This document shows positions 25,901 to 32,553 of a DNA stretch of 49,551 nt, piece after piece; the first letter of the stretch is position 1; every line of letters starts with the position of its first letter. Under the pieces are notes generated by a model. It saw nothing but the letters and a program-made list of their open reading frames with translations. It had not been told where the DNA came from and did no database searches. Source of the DNA: Streptomyces luteolifulvus. Lineage in GTDB: Bacteria; Actinomycetota; Actinomycetes; Streptomycetales; Streptomycetaceae. The DNA is taken from assembly GCF_008806595.1 (NCBI RefSeq), contig NZ_VZRB01000008.1, positions 1-49,551 of the forward strand, read 5' to 3'. Made by a program: the position numbers and the translations under genes.

Positions 25901-26070
25901 TGCGCAGGGCGGTGGATACGGAGCCCGCCGAGGACGGCCGCGACACCAGCCAGCCCGATGACGGCCGACAGGCGTGCCCTCGGTGCGGGGACGGCCAGAT
26001 AAAGGCACGTGAAGATCCCGACCAGCGTGATGTAGGCGGCCATCAACCGGCGGCTTGTCGACAAGAGCAA
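22945..26070 (-). CDS. Membrane-bound PAS-GGDEF-EAL c-di-GMP enzyme
   Basis: A 1041-residue protein. About eight to ten membrane helices occupy residues 10-320, then a GAF-like region (about 340-470), a PAS domain (about 480-600), a GGDEF domain with intact LGGDEFAV (GGDEF at 685-689), and an EAL domain with FEALARW (EAL at 812-814) and the downstream DDFGTGFSSL metal site. Both motifs look competent, so it could make and break cyclic di-GMP. A TTG start at 26070 follows GGGAGG; a TTG at 26064 and an ATG at 26043 are alternatives. It is 105 nt downstream of galE on the same strand, hence possibly under operator D too. c-di-GMP controls development in Streptomyces and exopolysaccharide output in many bacteria. 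Confidence 0.93.
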   Translation of the reverse strand: MLLSTSRRLMAAYITLVGIFTCLYLAVPAPRARLSAVIGLAGVAAVLGGLRIHRPAHRWPWLVIAAALLAYAAGDAYYNVQELYLQSSPASPSPADACHLLVYPLLAAGLFGLVRYRSPDHDLPGLLDALIITAGLALPVWVYLVQPLTTVDGLTWQQRAISIAYPMGDVLVLAVLLRLLIGSTRAVRNRSVQLLVLGTGTLLGFDIAYGILRLDGTWHAGTLPDSGRLVFCTAWGLAALHPSMRELTEPEPRPQAPLPPWHRLPVLAAATLVAPVILLFEQPVGTVHDAMALAIFSGLLFVLVILRLGSMIVAHRRSVARELTLRGATGSLVAAEEAQDVEVSCVTAVAALFGPKVQNATVLLSPQQAQFLYASLARSPVGRHGADGSEPTAGELPRTFILPVPELGPDLADRLGDLPTALVCPMGRSGRPAGDEPPGVLLVAGPERQLTEIRGSVEILASYAGLAAERVALRQEISRKESEAYFRTLVHNASDVILILNDDTTVRYASPSAEAVFGRSALTGTALQELVDPRDRERVHRTLTVLRSDTQEEAHDYWWIVRELSNIEVEVRCRDLRQDRTVAGLVITLRDVTEQRQLEHELTQRAFHDSLTGLPNRTLLLERTERALLRGRRESTLTCLLFIDLDDFKIVNDTLGHQVGDRLLAAVGERLSRTLRRTDTAARLGGDEFAVLMEGAKQPVDAELLAAQVIQSLGRPFRLSDDSVNVSASVGVATAWDSADPEELLALADLALYAAKAAGKRQWRRFLPELRDNMTERHDLRARLDRAIADEEFSLLYQPVVDMTAGQVVGFEALARWPHTRRGMIPPLQFIALAEETGQITPLGAWVLRNAAADIARLQSRTPRPVPPYVSVNVSARQWRDSNFLNEVRTSLDTAGLRPDSLQLELTESVLMRPDAHIDALLRTLKDLGVRIAVDDFGTGFSSLRYLREFPIDVLKIDKTFIDDIPEDPRQVALVEGIVHLADTLGLQVIAEGIEEQSQRELLAGIGCRFGQGYLFAPPMNLEESEIVLRRTESETGEQGT

Positions 26071-26175
26071 GCGCCTCCCGGGTCGCAGGGCCGGGTCCGA
26101 AGCACGTGTTAACCAGGACTTAACGTAAAAATCCTAGGCGCAGGGCGTGCCGGGCTGCATCTCGGCGCAGGGTGG

Positions 26176-27234
26176 TCAGCCGTGCCCGCCCTTCGTTCGC
26201 CGGGCGGAGCCGGTGTAGCCGTTCGGATTGTGCCGCTGGAAGCGCCAGGCGTCCCGGCACATGTCGTCCAGGTCCCGGGTGGGGTGCCAGGCCCAGGCGC
26301 GGGCCACGGCGGTCGCGTCCGCGACGAGTTCGGTCACATCGCCGGGGCGGCGGGGCGCGGCCTCGTACGGAATGGTCCTTCCGCTCGCCCGGGAGAACGC
26401 GTCGACGACCTCCAGGACCGAACTGCCCTTGCCGAGGCCGAGGTTGAAGATGTGCATGCCGGGGGCGTCGGCAAGGTGGTCGAGGGCGACCCGGTGGGCC
26501 TCCACGGTGTCCATGACGTGGATGTAGTCGCGGATCGCGGTGCCGTCGCGGGTGGGGTAGTCCGTGCCGAAGACGCGCAGCCGCTCCCGCCGGCCGACGG
26601 CCACCTGGGCCAGGTACGGCATGAGATTGTCCGGCTCGCCGCGCGGATCCTCGCCGAGCAGTCCGCTGGGATGGGCGCCGGCCGGGTTGAAGTACCGCAG
26701 GCACATCACGGTGTACTCCGGGCGGTGTCGGCACACGTCGGAGAGGATCTGCTCGCAGATCCACTTCGAGATCGCGTAGGGGTTGGTGGGCCGCGCGGGG
26801 GTGGACTCATCGAGTGCTCCCGGTCCGGCCTCGCCGTAAACCGAGCAGGACGAGGAGAACACCAGCTGGTGCACCCCGTGTTCGTGCATGGCCCGCAGCA
26901 GGGTGGTGGTGCCGCCGACGTTGGTGTCGTAGTACGCCACGGGCTTCTGGGCCGAGGGGCCCAGGGACTTGCGCGCGGCGAAGTGCACGACCGCGTCGAC
27001 GCAGTGCCGGTCGAAGACGGCCGACAGAGCGTGCCGGTCACAGATGTCCAGTTCGTATACGGCGCCGACGAAGCGGCCTGCGATCCGCTCCACCCGGGCG
27101 AAGGCCTCCGGAGTGCTGTTGGAGAAGTCGTCGACCACGATCAGCTCATAACCATGGTCCAGCAGTTCGACGCAGGCGTGGCTGCCGATGAAGCCGGCCC
27201 CGCCGGTGACGAGGACGGTTGACGGTGCGCTCAT
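26176..27234 (-). CDS. galE: UDP-glucose 4-epimerase
   Basis: A 352-residue extended SDR that interconverts UDP-glucose and UDP-galactose. TGGAGFIGSH at 10-19 binds NAD, SSSCSVYGE holds the catalytic Ser/Thr region, and the YxxxK motif is intact as PYAISK with Tyr153 and Lys157. RYFNPAGAHPSG and RDGTAIRDYIHVMD are GalE-specific. The ATG at 27234 has GGAG just upstream. It lies at the edge of the glycan locus under operator D and probably supplies UDP-galactose for the polysaccharide. The GGDEF-EAL gene follows. Confidence 0.93.
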   Translation of the reverse strand: MSAPSTVLVTGGAGFIGSHACVELLDHGYELIVVDDFSNSTPEAFARVERIAGRFVGAVYELDICDRHALSAVFDRHCVDAVVHFAARKSLGPSAQKPVAYYDTNVGGTTTLLRAMHEHGVHQLVFSSSCSVYGEAGPGALDESTPARPTNPYAISKWICEQILSDVCRHRPEYTVMCLRYFNPAGAHPSGLLGEDPRGEPDNLMPYLAQVAVGRRERLRVFGTDYPTRDGTAIRDYIHVMDTVEAHRVALDHLADAPGMHIFNLGLGKGSSVLEVVDAFSRASGRTIPYEAAPRRPGDVTELVADATAVARAWAWHPTRDLDDMCRDAWRFQRHNPNGYTGSARRTKGGHG

Positions 27235-27299
27235 CTCCGCGCTCCCTGCCGGTCGCGGCCGAGGTGTCCGTGCTGGGTAAAGACGACGTAGTCCCAACG

Positions 27300-27322
27300 G
27301 CGTACGTTTACGCCGTATATTC
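27300..27322 (-). promoter_or_regulatory. Candidate TetR operator, site D (TATACGGCGTAAA core, minus strand)
   Basis: Read on the minus strand, the core TATACGGCGTAAA occupies 27319-27307. It lies about 73-85 nt upstream of galE and points toward it, as sites B and C point toward their genes. The outer arms are less symmetric here (AATAT and GTACG). The rest of 27235-27405 shows nothing further. Confidence 0.6.
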
Positions 27323-27405
27323 GACTGTGCGCCGCTTCCTCCCGCGAGTCAAGGCCTGGCGGGGTCGGGCTTGCGTCCGTACCAAGGGTGAGCGCCCTGA
27401 TCCGA

Positions 27406-28194
27406 TCAGGGTCTGACCAGCAGCTGGAAGTCGAACGCGTACCGTGACGCCCGGTAGACGTGGGTGCCGTACTCGACCGGTCTGCCCGTGTCGTCGTACG
27501 CCGTGCGCTGCATCGTCAGGAGCGCCGCGCCCTCCTTCTCGTCGAGGCGGGACGCCTCCTCGGCGGTGGCGGCGCGGGCGCCGATGGTCTGGTGGGCACT
27601 GTGCAGGGTGATGCCCGCCGAGCGCATCATCCGGTACAGGCCGGTCGCCTCCAGCCGGGCGGTGTCGAGGTCGAGCAGGCCCGCCGGCAGGTAGTTGCAG
27701 AGGAAGGCCACGGGCTGGCCGTGGGTGAAGCGCAGCCGCTCCAGGACCGTGACCTCGCCGCCCTCCGCGATGCCGAGGGCCGCCGCCACGTCGGGGGCCG
27801 CCGGTACGAGCTCGTTGCGCACGACCTGGGTGGTCGGACCCTGTCCGGCCTCCTCCAGGTCGTCGTACAGACTGCTGAGCTCCAGCGGCCGCTTGACCTG
27901 ACTGTGCACGACCTGCGTGCCGACCCCGCGACGGCGCACCAGCAGCCCCTTGTCGACCAGGGTCTGGATGGCTTGCCGGACCGTCGGCCGGGACAGGCCG
28001 AGGCGCACGGACAGGTCGATCTCGTTGCCCAGGAGGTTTCCCGGGGCGAGGACCCCGTGCTCTATCGCCGCCTCCAGCTGCTGGGCGAGCTGGTAGTACA
28101 GCGGTACCGGACTGCCCCGGTCCAGGGCGAAGTCCAGGGAGCCGAGAGCCGGGGTGGTGGTCTCGGCACGGCCGTAACCACGGTTCTTCGCCAT
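27406..28194 (-). CDS. GntR-family regulator (HutC/UTRA type)
   Basis: A 262-residue regulator. Residues about 28-95 form a winged helix: PLYYQLAQQLEAAIEHG, LSVRLGLSRPTVRQAIQTL and GLLVRRRGVGTQVV. Residues about 110-255 form a UTRA effector-binding domain, which usually binds a sugar or sugar phosphate. ATG 28194 follows GGAGGT. It lies 38 nt after iolD on the same strand and is the last gene of the iol-type operon, so it is the likely local repressor of inositol catabolism. Actinobacterial IolR regulators are also GntR-type, but orthology cannot be shown here. Confidence 0.85.
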   Translation of the reverse strand: MAKNRGYGRAETTTPALGSLDFALDRGSPVPLYYQLAQQLEAAIEHGVLAPGNLLGNEIDLSVRLGLSRPTVRQAIQTLVDKGLLVRRRGVGTQVVHSQVKRPLELSSLYDDLEEAGQGPTTQVVRNELVPAAPDVAAALGIAEGGEVTVLERLRFTHGQPVAFLCNYLPAGLLDLDTARLEATGLYRMMRSAGITLHSAHQTIGARAATAEEASRLDEKEGAALLTMQRTAYDDTGRPVEYGTHVYRASRYAFDFQLLVRP

Positions 28195-28232
28195 GGACGT
28201 ACCTCCGTCGCAAGAGTCTGGAACGGCTGGGG

Positions 28233-30110
28233 TCACAGGTGCCGGCGGCGGTCGGTGACCTGGCGGTCGTACGCCTCGCGGGCCCGCAGGGCCGCCTCGC
28301 GGGAGGCGACCTCGGCGACGGGCACATCCCACCAGGCCTCGGCCGGCAGAGCGGCGGGCGCCGGGTCGGTCTCGACGTACACGCACGTCGGCCGGTCGCA
28401 GGCGCGGGCCGCGGCCAGCGCCTCGCGCAGCTCGCGCACGGTCTTGGCGCGCAGCACGTCCATGCCGAGGCTGGCCGCGTTGGCGGCGAGGTCCACCGGC
28501 AGCGGGGCGCCGCTGAAGGTGCCGTCGGCGGCCCGGTAGCGGTAGGCGGTGCCGAAGCGCTCGCCGCCCACCGACTGCGACAGACCGCCGATGGAGGCGT
28601 AACCGTGGTTCTGGACCAGGACCAGATTGACGGGCAGGCCCTCCTGGACGGCGGTGACGATCTCGGTCGGCATCATCAGATAGGTGCCGTCGCCGACGAG
28701 GGCCCATACGGGCGTGTCGGGCTCGGCCTGCTGGACGCCGATCGCGGCCGGGATCTCGTAGCCCATGCAGGAGTAGCCGTACTCGAGGTGGTACTGGCGC
28801 GGCGAGCGGGCGCGCCAGAGCTTGTGCAGATCGCCGGGGAGCGAGCCGGCGGCGTTGATGACAACGTCGTCGTCCCCGACGACCGCGTCCAGGGCACCGA
28901 GCAACTGGGTCTGGGTCGGTACGGCGTTCTCGTCGTCGGCGCGGTAGACGGCCTCGACGACCTGCTCCCAGCGGTCCTTGCCGGTGCGGTACTCGTCCAC
29001 GTAGGCGGGGGAGACACGGTGACCGGCGAGCGCCTCGGTGAGGGCCGCGAGGCCGGCCCGCGCGTCGCAGACGACAGTGCGCGCCGCCAGCTTGTGCGCG
29101 TCGAACGCCGTGATGTTGAGGTTGAGGAACCGGACGTCCGGGTTCTGGAAGAGCGTGCCGGAGGCGGTGGTGAAGTCGGAGTACCGTGTGCCGACACCGA
29201 TCACCAGGTCCGCGGTGCGGGCCATGTCGTCGCAGACCGCCGTGCCGGTGTGGCCGATCCCGCCGAGGTCGGCGGGGTGGTCGTACCGCAGGGATCCCTT
29301 GCCCGCCTGGGTCGAGGCGACCGGGATGCCGGTGGCGTCCACCAGCGCCCGCAGCGCCTCCTCGGCCTCGCTGTGGTGCACCCCGCCGCCCGCGACGATC
29401 AACGGGCGTGCGGCGGCGCGGACGGCGTGCACGGCCTCCGCCAGCTCGGAGGGGTCGGGTGCGGGCCGCCGTACGTGCCAGACGCGGTCGGCGAAGAACT
29501 CCTCGGGCCAGTCGTACGCCTCCGCCTGCACGTCCTGCGGCAGGGCGAGGGTGACGGCGCCGGTCTCGGCCGGGTCGGCGAGCACACGCAGGGCGTTCAG
29601 CGCGGACGGGATCAGCGCGTCGGGGCGGGTGATCCGGTCGAAGAAGCGGGAGACCGGGCGCAGGGTGTCGTTGACGGACACGTCGGCCTCGGTCGGGTGC
29701 TCCAGCTGCTGGAGCAGCGGGTCGGCGGGGCGGGTGGCGAAGTAGTCGCCGGGCAGCAGCAGGACCGGCAGACGGTTGATCGTCGCCAGGGCCGCGCCGG
29801 TGACGAGGTTCGTGGCGCCGGGGCCGATGGAGGTCGTGACCGCCTGCGCGGAGAGCCGGTTGAGCTGCCGGGCGCGGCCGACGGCCGCATGGACCATGGC
29901 CTGCTCGTTGCGGCCCTGGTGGTACGGCATCGCGTCCTCGCCCGCTTCGAGGAGCGCCTGCCCGATGCCGGCCACATTGCCGTGGCCGAAGATGCCCCAG
30001 GTGCCGGCGATCAGCCGATGACGTACGCCGTCCCGTTCCGTGTACTGGGCGGACAGGAACCGCACCAGCGCCTGGGCGACGGTCAGGCGGCGGCTGGTGG
30101 AGTGGCTCAT
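28233..30110 (-). CDS. iolD: 3D-(3,5/4)-trihydroxycyclohexane-1,2-dione hydrolase (IolD)
   Basis: A 625-residue thiamine-diphosphate enzyme that opens the ring of the trione formed from myo-inositol. The N-terminal domain contains GRNEQAMVHAA with the cofactor-activating Glu. The C-terminal domain has VGDGTYLMMP and LVLVQNHGYASIGGLS, the ThDP/Mg motif and its downstream Asn. TWGIFGHGNVAGIG near residue 37 is typical of IolD. The ATG at 30110 is preceded by GTGAGGTCCCG, and an exact 18-bp tandem duplication repeats that ribosome-site region. It lies between the Cgl0159-like aldolase and the GntR gene. Confidence 0.94.
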   Translation of the reverse strand: MSHSTSRRLTVAQALVRFLSAQYTERDGVRHRLIAGTWGIFGHGNVAGIGQALLEAGEDAMPYHQGRNEQAMVHAAVGRARQLNRLSAQAVTTSIGPGATNLVTGAALATINRLPVLLLPGDYFATRPADPLLQQLEHPTEADVSVNDTLRPVSRFFDRITRPDALIPSALNALRVLADPAETGAVTLALPQDVQAEAYDWPEEFFADRVWHVRRPAPDPSELAEAVHAVRAAARPLIVAGGGVHHSEAEEALRALVDATGIPVASTQAGKGSLRYDHPADLGGIGHTGTAVCDDMARTADLVIGVGTRYSDFTTASGTLFQNPDVRFLNLNITAFDAHKLAARTVVCDARAGLAALTEALAGHRVSPAYVDEYRTGKDRWEQVVEAVYRADDENAVPTQTQLLGALDAVVGDDDVVINAAGSLPGDLHKLWRARSPRQYHLEYGYSCMGYEIPAAIGVQQAEPDTPVWALVGDGTYLMMPTEIVTAVQEGLPVNLVLVQNHGYASIGGLSQSVGGERFGTAYRYRAADGTFSGAPLPVDLAANAASLGMDVLRAKTVRELREALAAARACDRPTCVYVETDPAPAALPAEAWWDVPVAEVASREAALRAREAYDRQVTDRRRHL

Positions 30111-30145
30111 CGGGACCTCACGGGGAATCGGGACCTCACGGGGAA
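30110..30145. repeat. 18-bp tandem duplication at the iolD ribosome-binding region
   Basis: TCGGGACCTCACGGGGAA occurs twice in tandem (30110-30127 and 30128-30145). Read on the iolD strand, this places two copies of GTGAGGTCCCGAT in series, the proximal one immediately before the ATG. Confidence 0.85.
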
Positions 30146-30191
30146 GGGACGGGGCACGGGAAGCCGGCAGGTCATGGGAAGTGCCTCCGCA

Positions 30192-31067
30192 TCACAGCAG
30201 GCACACGGCCGTGTCCACCGCCGACTCGACCTCGCCCTCGGCCGGGTAGAGCAGCGAGCGGCCGACGACCAGCCCCTGGACCGTGGGCAGGCGCAGCGCC
30301 TCCCGCCAGCGCTCGTACGCGCCTTCCTGGTCGTCGACCTCGCCGCCCAGCAGAACGGCGGGCAGGGTGGACGTCTGAAGGACCTCGGCCATGTCGTCCG
30401 GGTCGTGGGTGACGGGGAGCTTCAGCCAGGTGTAGGCGGAGGTGCCGCCCAGCCCGGACGCGATGGCGATGGAGCGGGTGACGGCCTCGGCGGACAGGTC
30501 GTTGCGGACCGTCCCTTCGACGCGGCGGGAGACGAAGGGCTCGATGAACACGGGGAGCCGGTTGGCCGCCATCTCGTCGACGGCGCGGGCCGTCGACTCC
30601 AGCGTGGTGAGGGAGCCCGGGTCGTCGTAGTCGATGCGCAGCAGCAGCTTGCCGGCGTCGAAGCGGAGACGGGCCAGGTCCTCGGGGCGGTGGCCGGTGA
30701 AGCGGTCGTCGAGTTCGAAGGAGGCGCCCTGAAGGCCGCCCCGGTTCATCGAGCCCATCACGACCTTGTCGTCGAGCACGCCGAGCAGCAGCAGGTCCTC
30801 CAGGATGTCGGCGGTACCGAGCACACCGTCGACGCCGGGCCGGGACAGCGCGATGCACAGGCGCTCCAGCAGGTCGGCGCGGTGGGCCAGGGCGAGCGGG
30901 CGTCCGCCGGCGCCGAGCGCGCCGCGGGCCGGGTGGTCGGCGGCCACGATCATCAGCCTGCCGGAGCCGCCGAGGAGCGGCCGGCGGATCCGGCGGGTGG
31001 CGGCTTCGGCGACCGCTTCCGGATGCCGGGCCCTGACCGCGGTGAGCTCGGGGATGGTGAGGGGCAA
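30192..31067 (-). CDS. Cgl0159-family (beta/alpha)8 aldolase-like protein of inositol clusters
   Basis: A 291-residue TIM-barrel protein resembling the Cgl0159-type family found beside iolC and iolD in actinobacteria, related to class I aldolases such as IolJ. Recognisable blocks are MIVAADHPARGALGA near residue 38 and GTADILEDLLLLGVLDDK. The later RIDYDDPGSL and SAYTWLKLPVTHD include a plausible Schiff-base lysine. It probably cleaves or processes the phosphorylated inositol-derived sugar acid; this role is inferred from context. Translation starts at a TTG (31067) with GGAG at the right distance. It begins 19 nt after the remnant iolC ORF and lies 81 nt upstream of iolD. Confidence 0.8.
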   Translation of the reverse strand: MPLTIPELTAVRARHPEAVAEAATRRIRRPLLGGSGRLMIVAADHPARGALGAGGRPLALAHRADLLERLCIALSRPGVDGVLGTADILEDLLLLGVLDDKVVMGSMNRGGLQGASFELDDRFTGHRPEDLARLRFDAGKLLLRIDYDDPGSLTTLESTARAVDEMAANRLPVFIEPFVSRRVEGTVRNDLSAEAVTRSIAIASGLGGTSAYTWLKLPVTHDPDDMAEVLQTSTLPAVLLGGEVDDQEGAYERWREALRLPTVQGLVVGRSLLYPAEGEVESAVDTAVCLL

Positions 31068-31086
31068 GGGACGCTCCGTTCAGGGT

Positions 31087-31242
31087 TCAGCCGTCTACGA
31101 GGAGGGGTTCGACCTCCGAACCGCCGAGGAACTTTCCGAAGGTCTCCACATGCCCCAGGGGTACGCCGCACTGCAGCGGGTAGAGATCGACTCCGATGCG
31201 GCCCATCGTGATCACATCGAAGGGCTGCGCTGTTTCGGCCAT
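31087..31242 (-). pseudogene. iolC: iolC remnant: in-frame internal deletion leaving a 51-codon ORF
   Basis: The ORF opens MAETAQPFDVITMGRIGVDL and continues YPLQCGVPLGHVETFGKFLG-GS. This is the unmistakable N-terminus of 5-dehydro-2-deoxygluconokinase (PfkB family). In intact IolC the next residues are a variant of ATNVAVAAARLG. Here the sequence instead jumps to EVEPLLVDG and a stop, which looks like the usual end of an IolC protein (…DEVEALL…). About 270 residues, including the ATP site and catalytic Asp, are therefore missing, but the frame is kept. The ATG at 31242 retains a strong AGGAG and a plausible promoter, so the minigene could still be expressed. Position first in the operon matches iolC elsewhere. 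Confidence 0.85.
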
Positions 31243-31302
31243 GTGCGACGCTCCTGGAGCTGTGCTGGGGGTGTGGGTCCCGAGGGGCCCGCCGCCTCTC
31301 AG

Positions 31303-31331
31303 ATGTTGGGCTCGGAGGCCGGCGCTGTCAA
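31303..31331 (-). promoter_or_regulatory. Putative promoter of the iolC-aldolase-iolD-gntR operon
   Basis: On the minus strand TTGACA (31331-31326), a 17-bp spacer and CAACAT (31308-31303) resemble a sigma-70-type promoter about 60 nt before the remnant iolC ATG. Its -35 lies in a 15-bp motif repeated in inverted orientation at 31377-31391. Confidence 0.5.
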
Positions 31332-31391
31332 TGTTTTGTACTTACATTCGGACCTGATCGTGAAATGATGTCTTAACAAAGTATTGACAGC
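31324..31391. promoter_or_regulatory. Inverted 15-bp repeats over both divergent promoters (candidate operators)
   Basis: GCTGTCAATGTTTTG (31324-31338) and, on the opposite strand, GCTGTCAATACTTTG (31391-31377) match at 13 of 15 positions and cover the -35 boxes of both divergent promoters. A related copy, GCTGTCATTCTTGTC, lies at 39459-39473 upstream of the LacI gene. TTTGTACTTACA (31335-31346) is also shared there in reverse (39481-39470, one mismatch). No other feature is seen in 31243-31533. Confidence 0.5.
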
Positions 31392-31412
31392 GGCCGCATC
31401 AAGGGGTGGAAT
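31384..31412 (+). promoter_or_regulatory. Putative promoter of the sugar ABC importer
   Basis: TTGACA (31384-31389), a 17-bp spacer and TGGAAT (31407-31412) precede the solute-binding gene, giving a leader of roughly 115 nt. The -35 is inside the inverted repeat described at 31324-31391. Confidence 0.5.
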
Positions 31413-31533
31413 CCCGTCCCAACGCAAGCAAGCCGCGATGCGCGGCGCACCACCCGGACTTTGCTATCCAGGGGCTTCGGATCACCGTGATCCGCCTTCC
31501 CTTTCCCCCGTCGCACAGTGAGGTGCAGGAAAG

Positions 31534-32553
31534 ATGGACCGCTCTTCGCACTCCCGCTCCCGCAGATTCGCCCCCGTCGTGGCCGTGGCCGCGGCAGCGG
31601 CCCTGACCCTCGCGGGCTGCTCCAGCAGCTCCGGCGGCAAGAAAGCCGAGGAGAGCGCGGGAGGCGCCTCCGCGGGCAAGGCGACCACTCCGCAGATGAC
31701 GGTCGCCCTGGTGACCCACCAGTCGCCCGGTGACACCTTCTGGGACATCGTCCGCAAGGGCGCCGAGGCCGCAGCGGCCAAGGACAACGTCAAGCTGGTC
31801 TACTCGGCCGACCCGAACGCGGGCAACCAGGCCAACCTGGTGCAGAACGCGATCGACCAGAAGGTCGACGGCATCGCCATCACGCTGGCCAAGCCGGACG
31901 CTCTGAAGGACGTCGTGGCCAAGGCGAAGGCGGCCAACATACCCGTCGTCGGCCTCAACTCCGGTGTGAGCGAGTGGCAGAAGCTCGGCCTCATGGAGTT
32001 CTTCGGCCAGGACGAGGTCGTGGCCGGCGAGGCGCTCGGCAAGAAGCTCAACGAGGCCGGCGCCAAGAAGGCCGTCTGTGTCATCCAGGAGCAGGGCAAC
32101 ATCGGCCTCACCCAGCGCTGCGACGGTGTGAAGAAGACGTTCTCCGGCTCGACCGAGACGCTGTACGTCAACGGAACCGACATGCCGTCCGTGAAGTCGA
32201 CGATCACCGCCAAGCTCAAGCAGGACAAGGCCATCGACTACGTGGTCACGCTCGGCGCCCCGTTCGCGCTGACCGCGGTGCAGTCGGTGGACGACGCCGC
32301 CAGCAAGGCGAAGATCGCCACCTTCGACCTCAACAAGGCGCTGACCGGAGCCATCAGCAGCGGCTCGATCCAGTTCGCGGTCGACCAGCAGCCCTACCTC
32401 CAGGGCTACCTGGCGATCGACTCGCTGTGGCTCTACAAGAACAACGGCAACTACATGGGCGGCGGTGAGCAGCCGGTGCTGACCGGTCCGGCCTTCGTCG
32501 ACAAGTCCAACGTCGACGCCGTCGCGCAGTTCGCCGCGAAGGGCACTCGGTGA
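31534..32553 (+). CDS. Sugar ABC importer, substrate-binding lipoprotein (RbsB/inositol-like)
   Basis: A 339-residue periplasmic-binding-fold protein (Peripla_BP_4 type). The N-terminus is basic and hydrophobic, with a lipobox LAGC and lipidated Cys29, then a Ser/Gly linker. The domain has VALVTHQSPGDTFWDIVRKG, DPNAGNQANLVQNAIDQKVD and GIAITLAKPDAL, as in ribose- and inositol-binding proteins. It captures a sugar or cyclitol outside the membrane. Context next to iolD makes an inositol the best guess. ATG 31534 follows AGGAAAG. The permease start overlaps its stop by 4 nt. Confidence 0.88.
   Translation: MDRSSHSRSRRFAPVVAVAAAAALTLAGCSSSSGGKKAEESAGGASAGKATTPQMTVALVTHQSPGDTFWDIVRKGAEAAAAKDNVKLVYSADPNAGNQANLVQNAIDQKVDGIAITLAKPDALKDVVAKAKAANIPVVGLNSGVSEWQKLGLMEFFGQDEVVAGEALGKKLNEAGAKKAVCVIQEQGNIGLTQRCDGVKKTFSGSTETLYVNGTDMPSVKSTITAKLKQDKAIDYVVTLGAPFALTAVQSVDDAASKAKIATFDLNKALTGAISSGSIQFAVDQQPYLQGYLAIDSLWLYKNNGNYMGGGEQPVLTGPAFVDKSNVDAVAQFAAKGTR

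Noticed and set aside
26109..26140. TTAACGTAAAAATC before the GGDEF-EAL gene as a fifth operator
   Set aside because: Only the CGTAAA half matches; the TATACR half and the spacing are missing.
5121..27322. Reading TATACRNCGTAAA as BldD boxes
   Set aside because: BldD sites have AC and GT five bases apart; here the spacing is three. The motif does not fit.
28239..31211. 990-codon open frame on the plus strand
   Set aside because: It is antisense to iolD and the Cgl0159-like gene, both with strong family motifs. Long antisense frames are usual at this G/C content.
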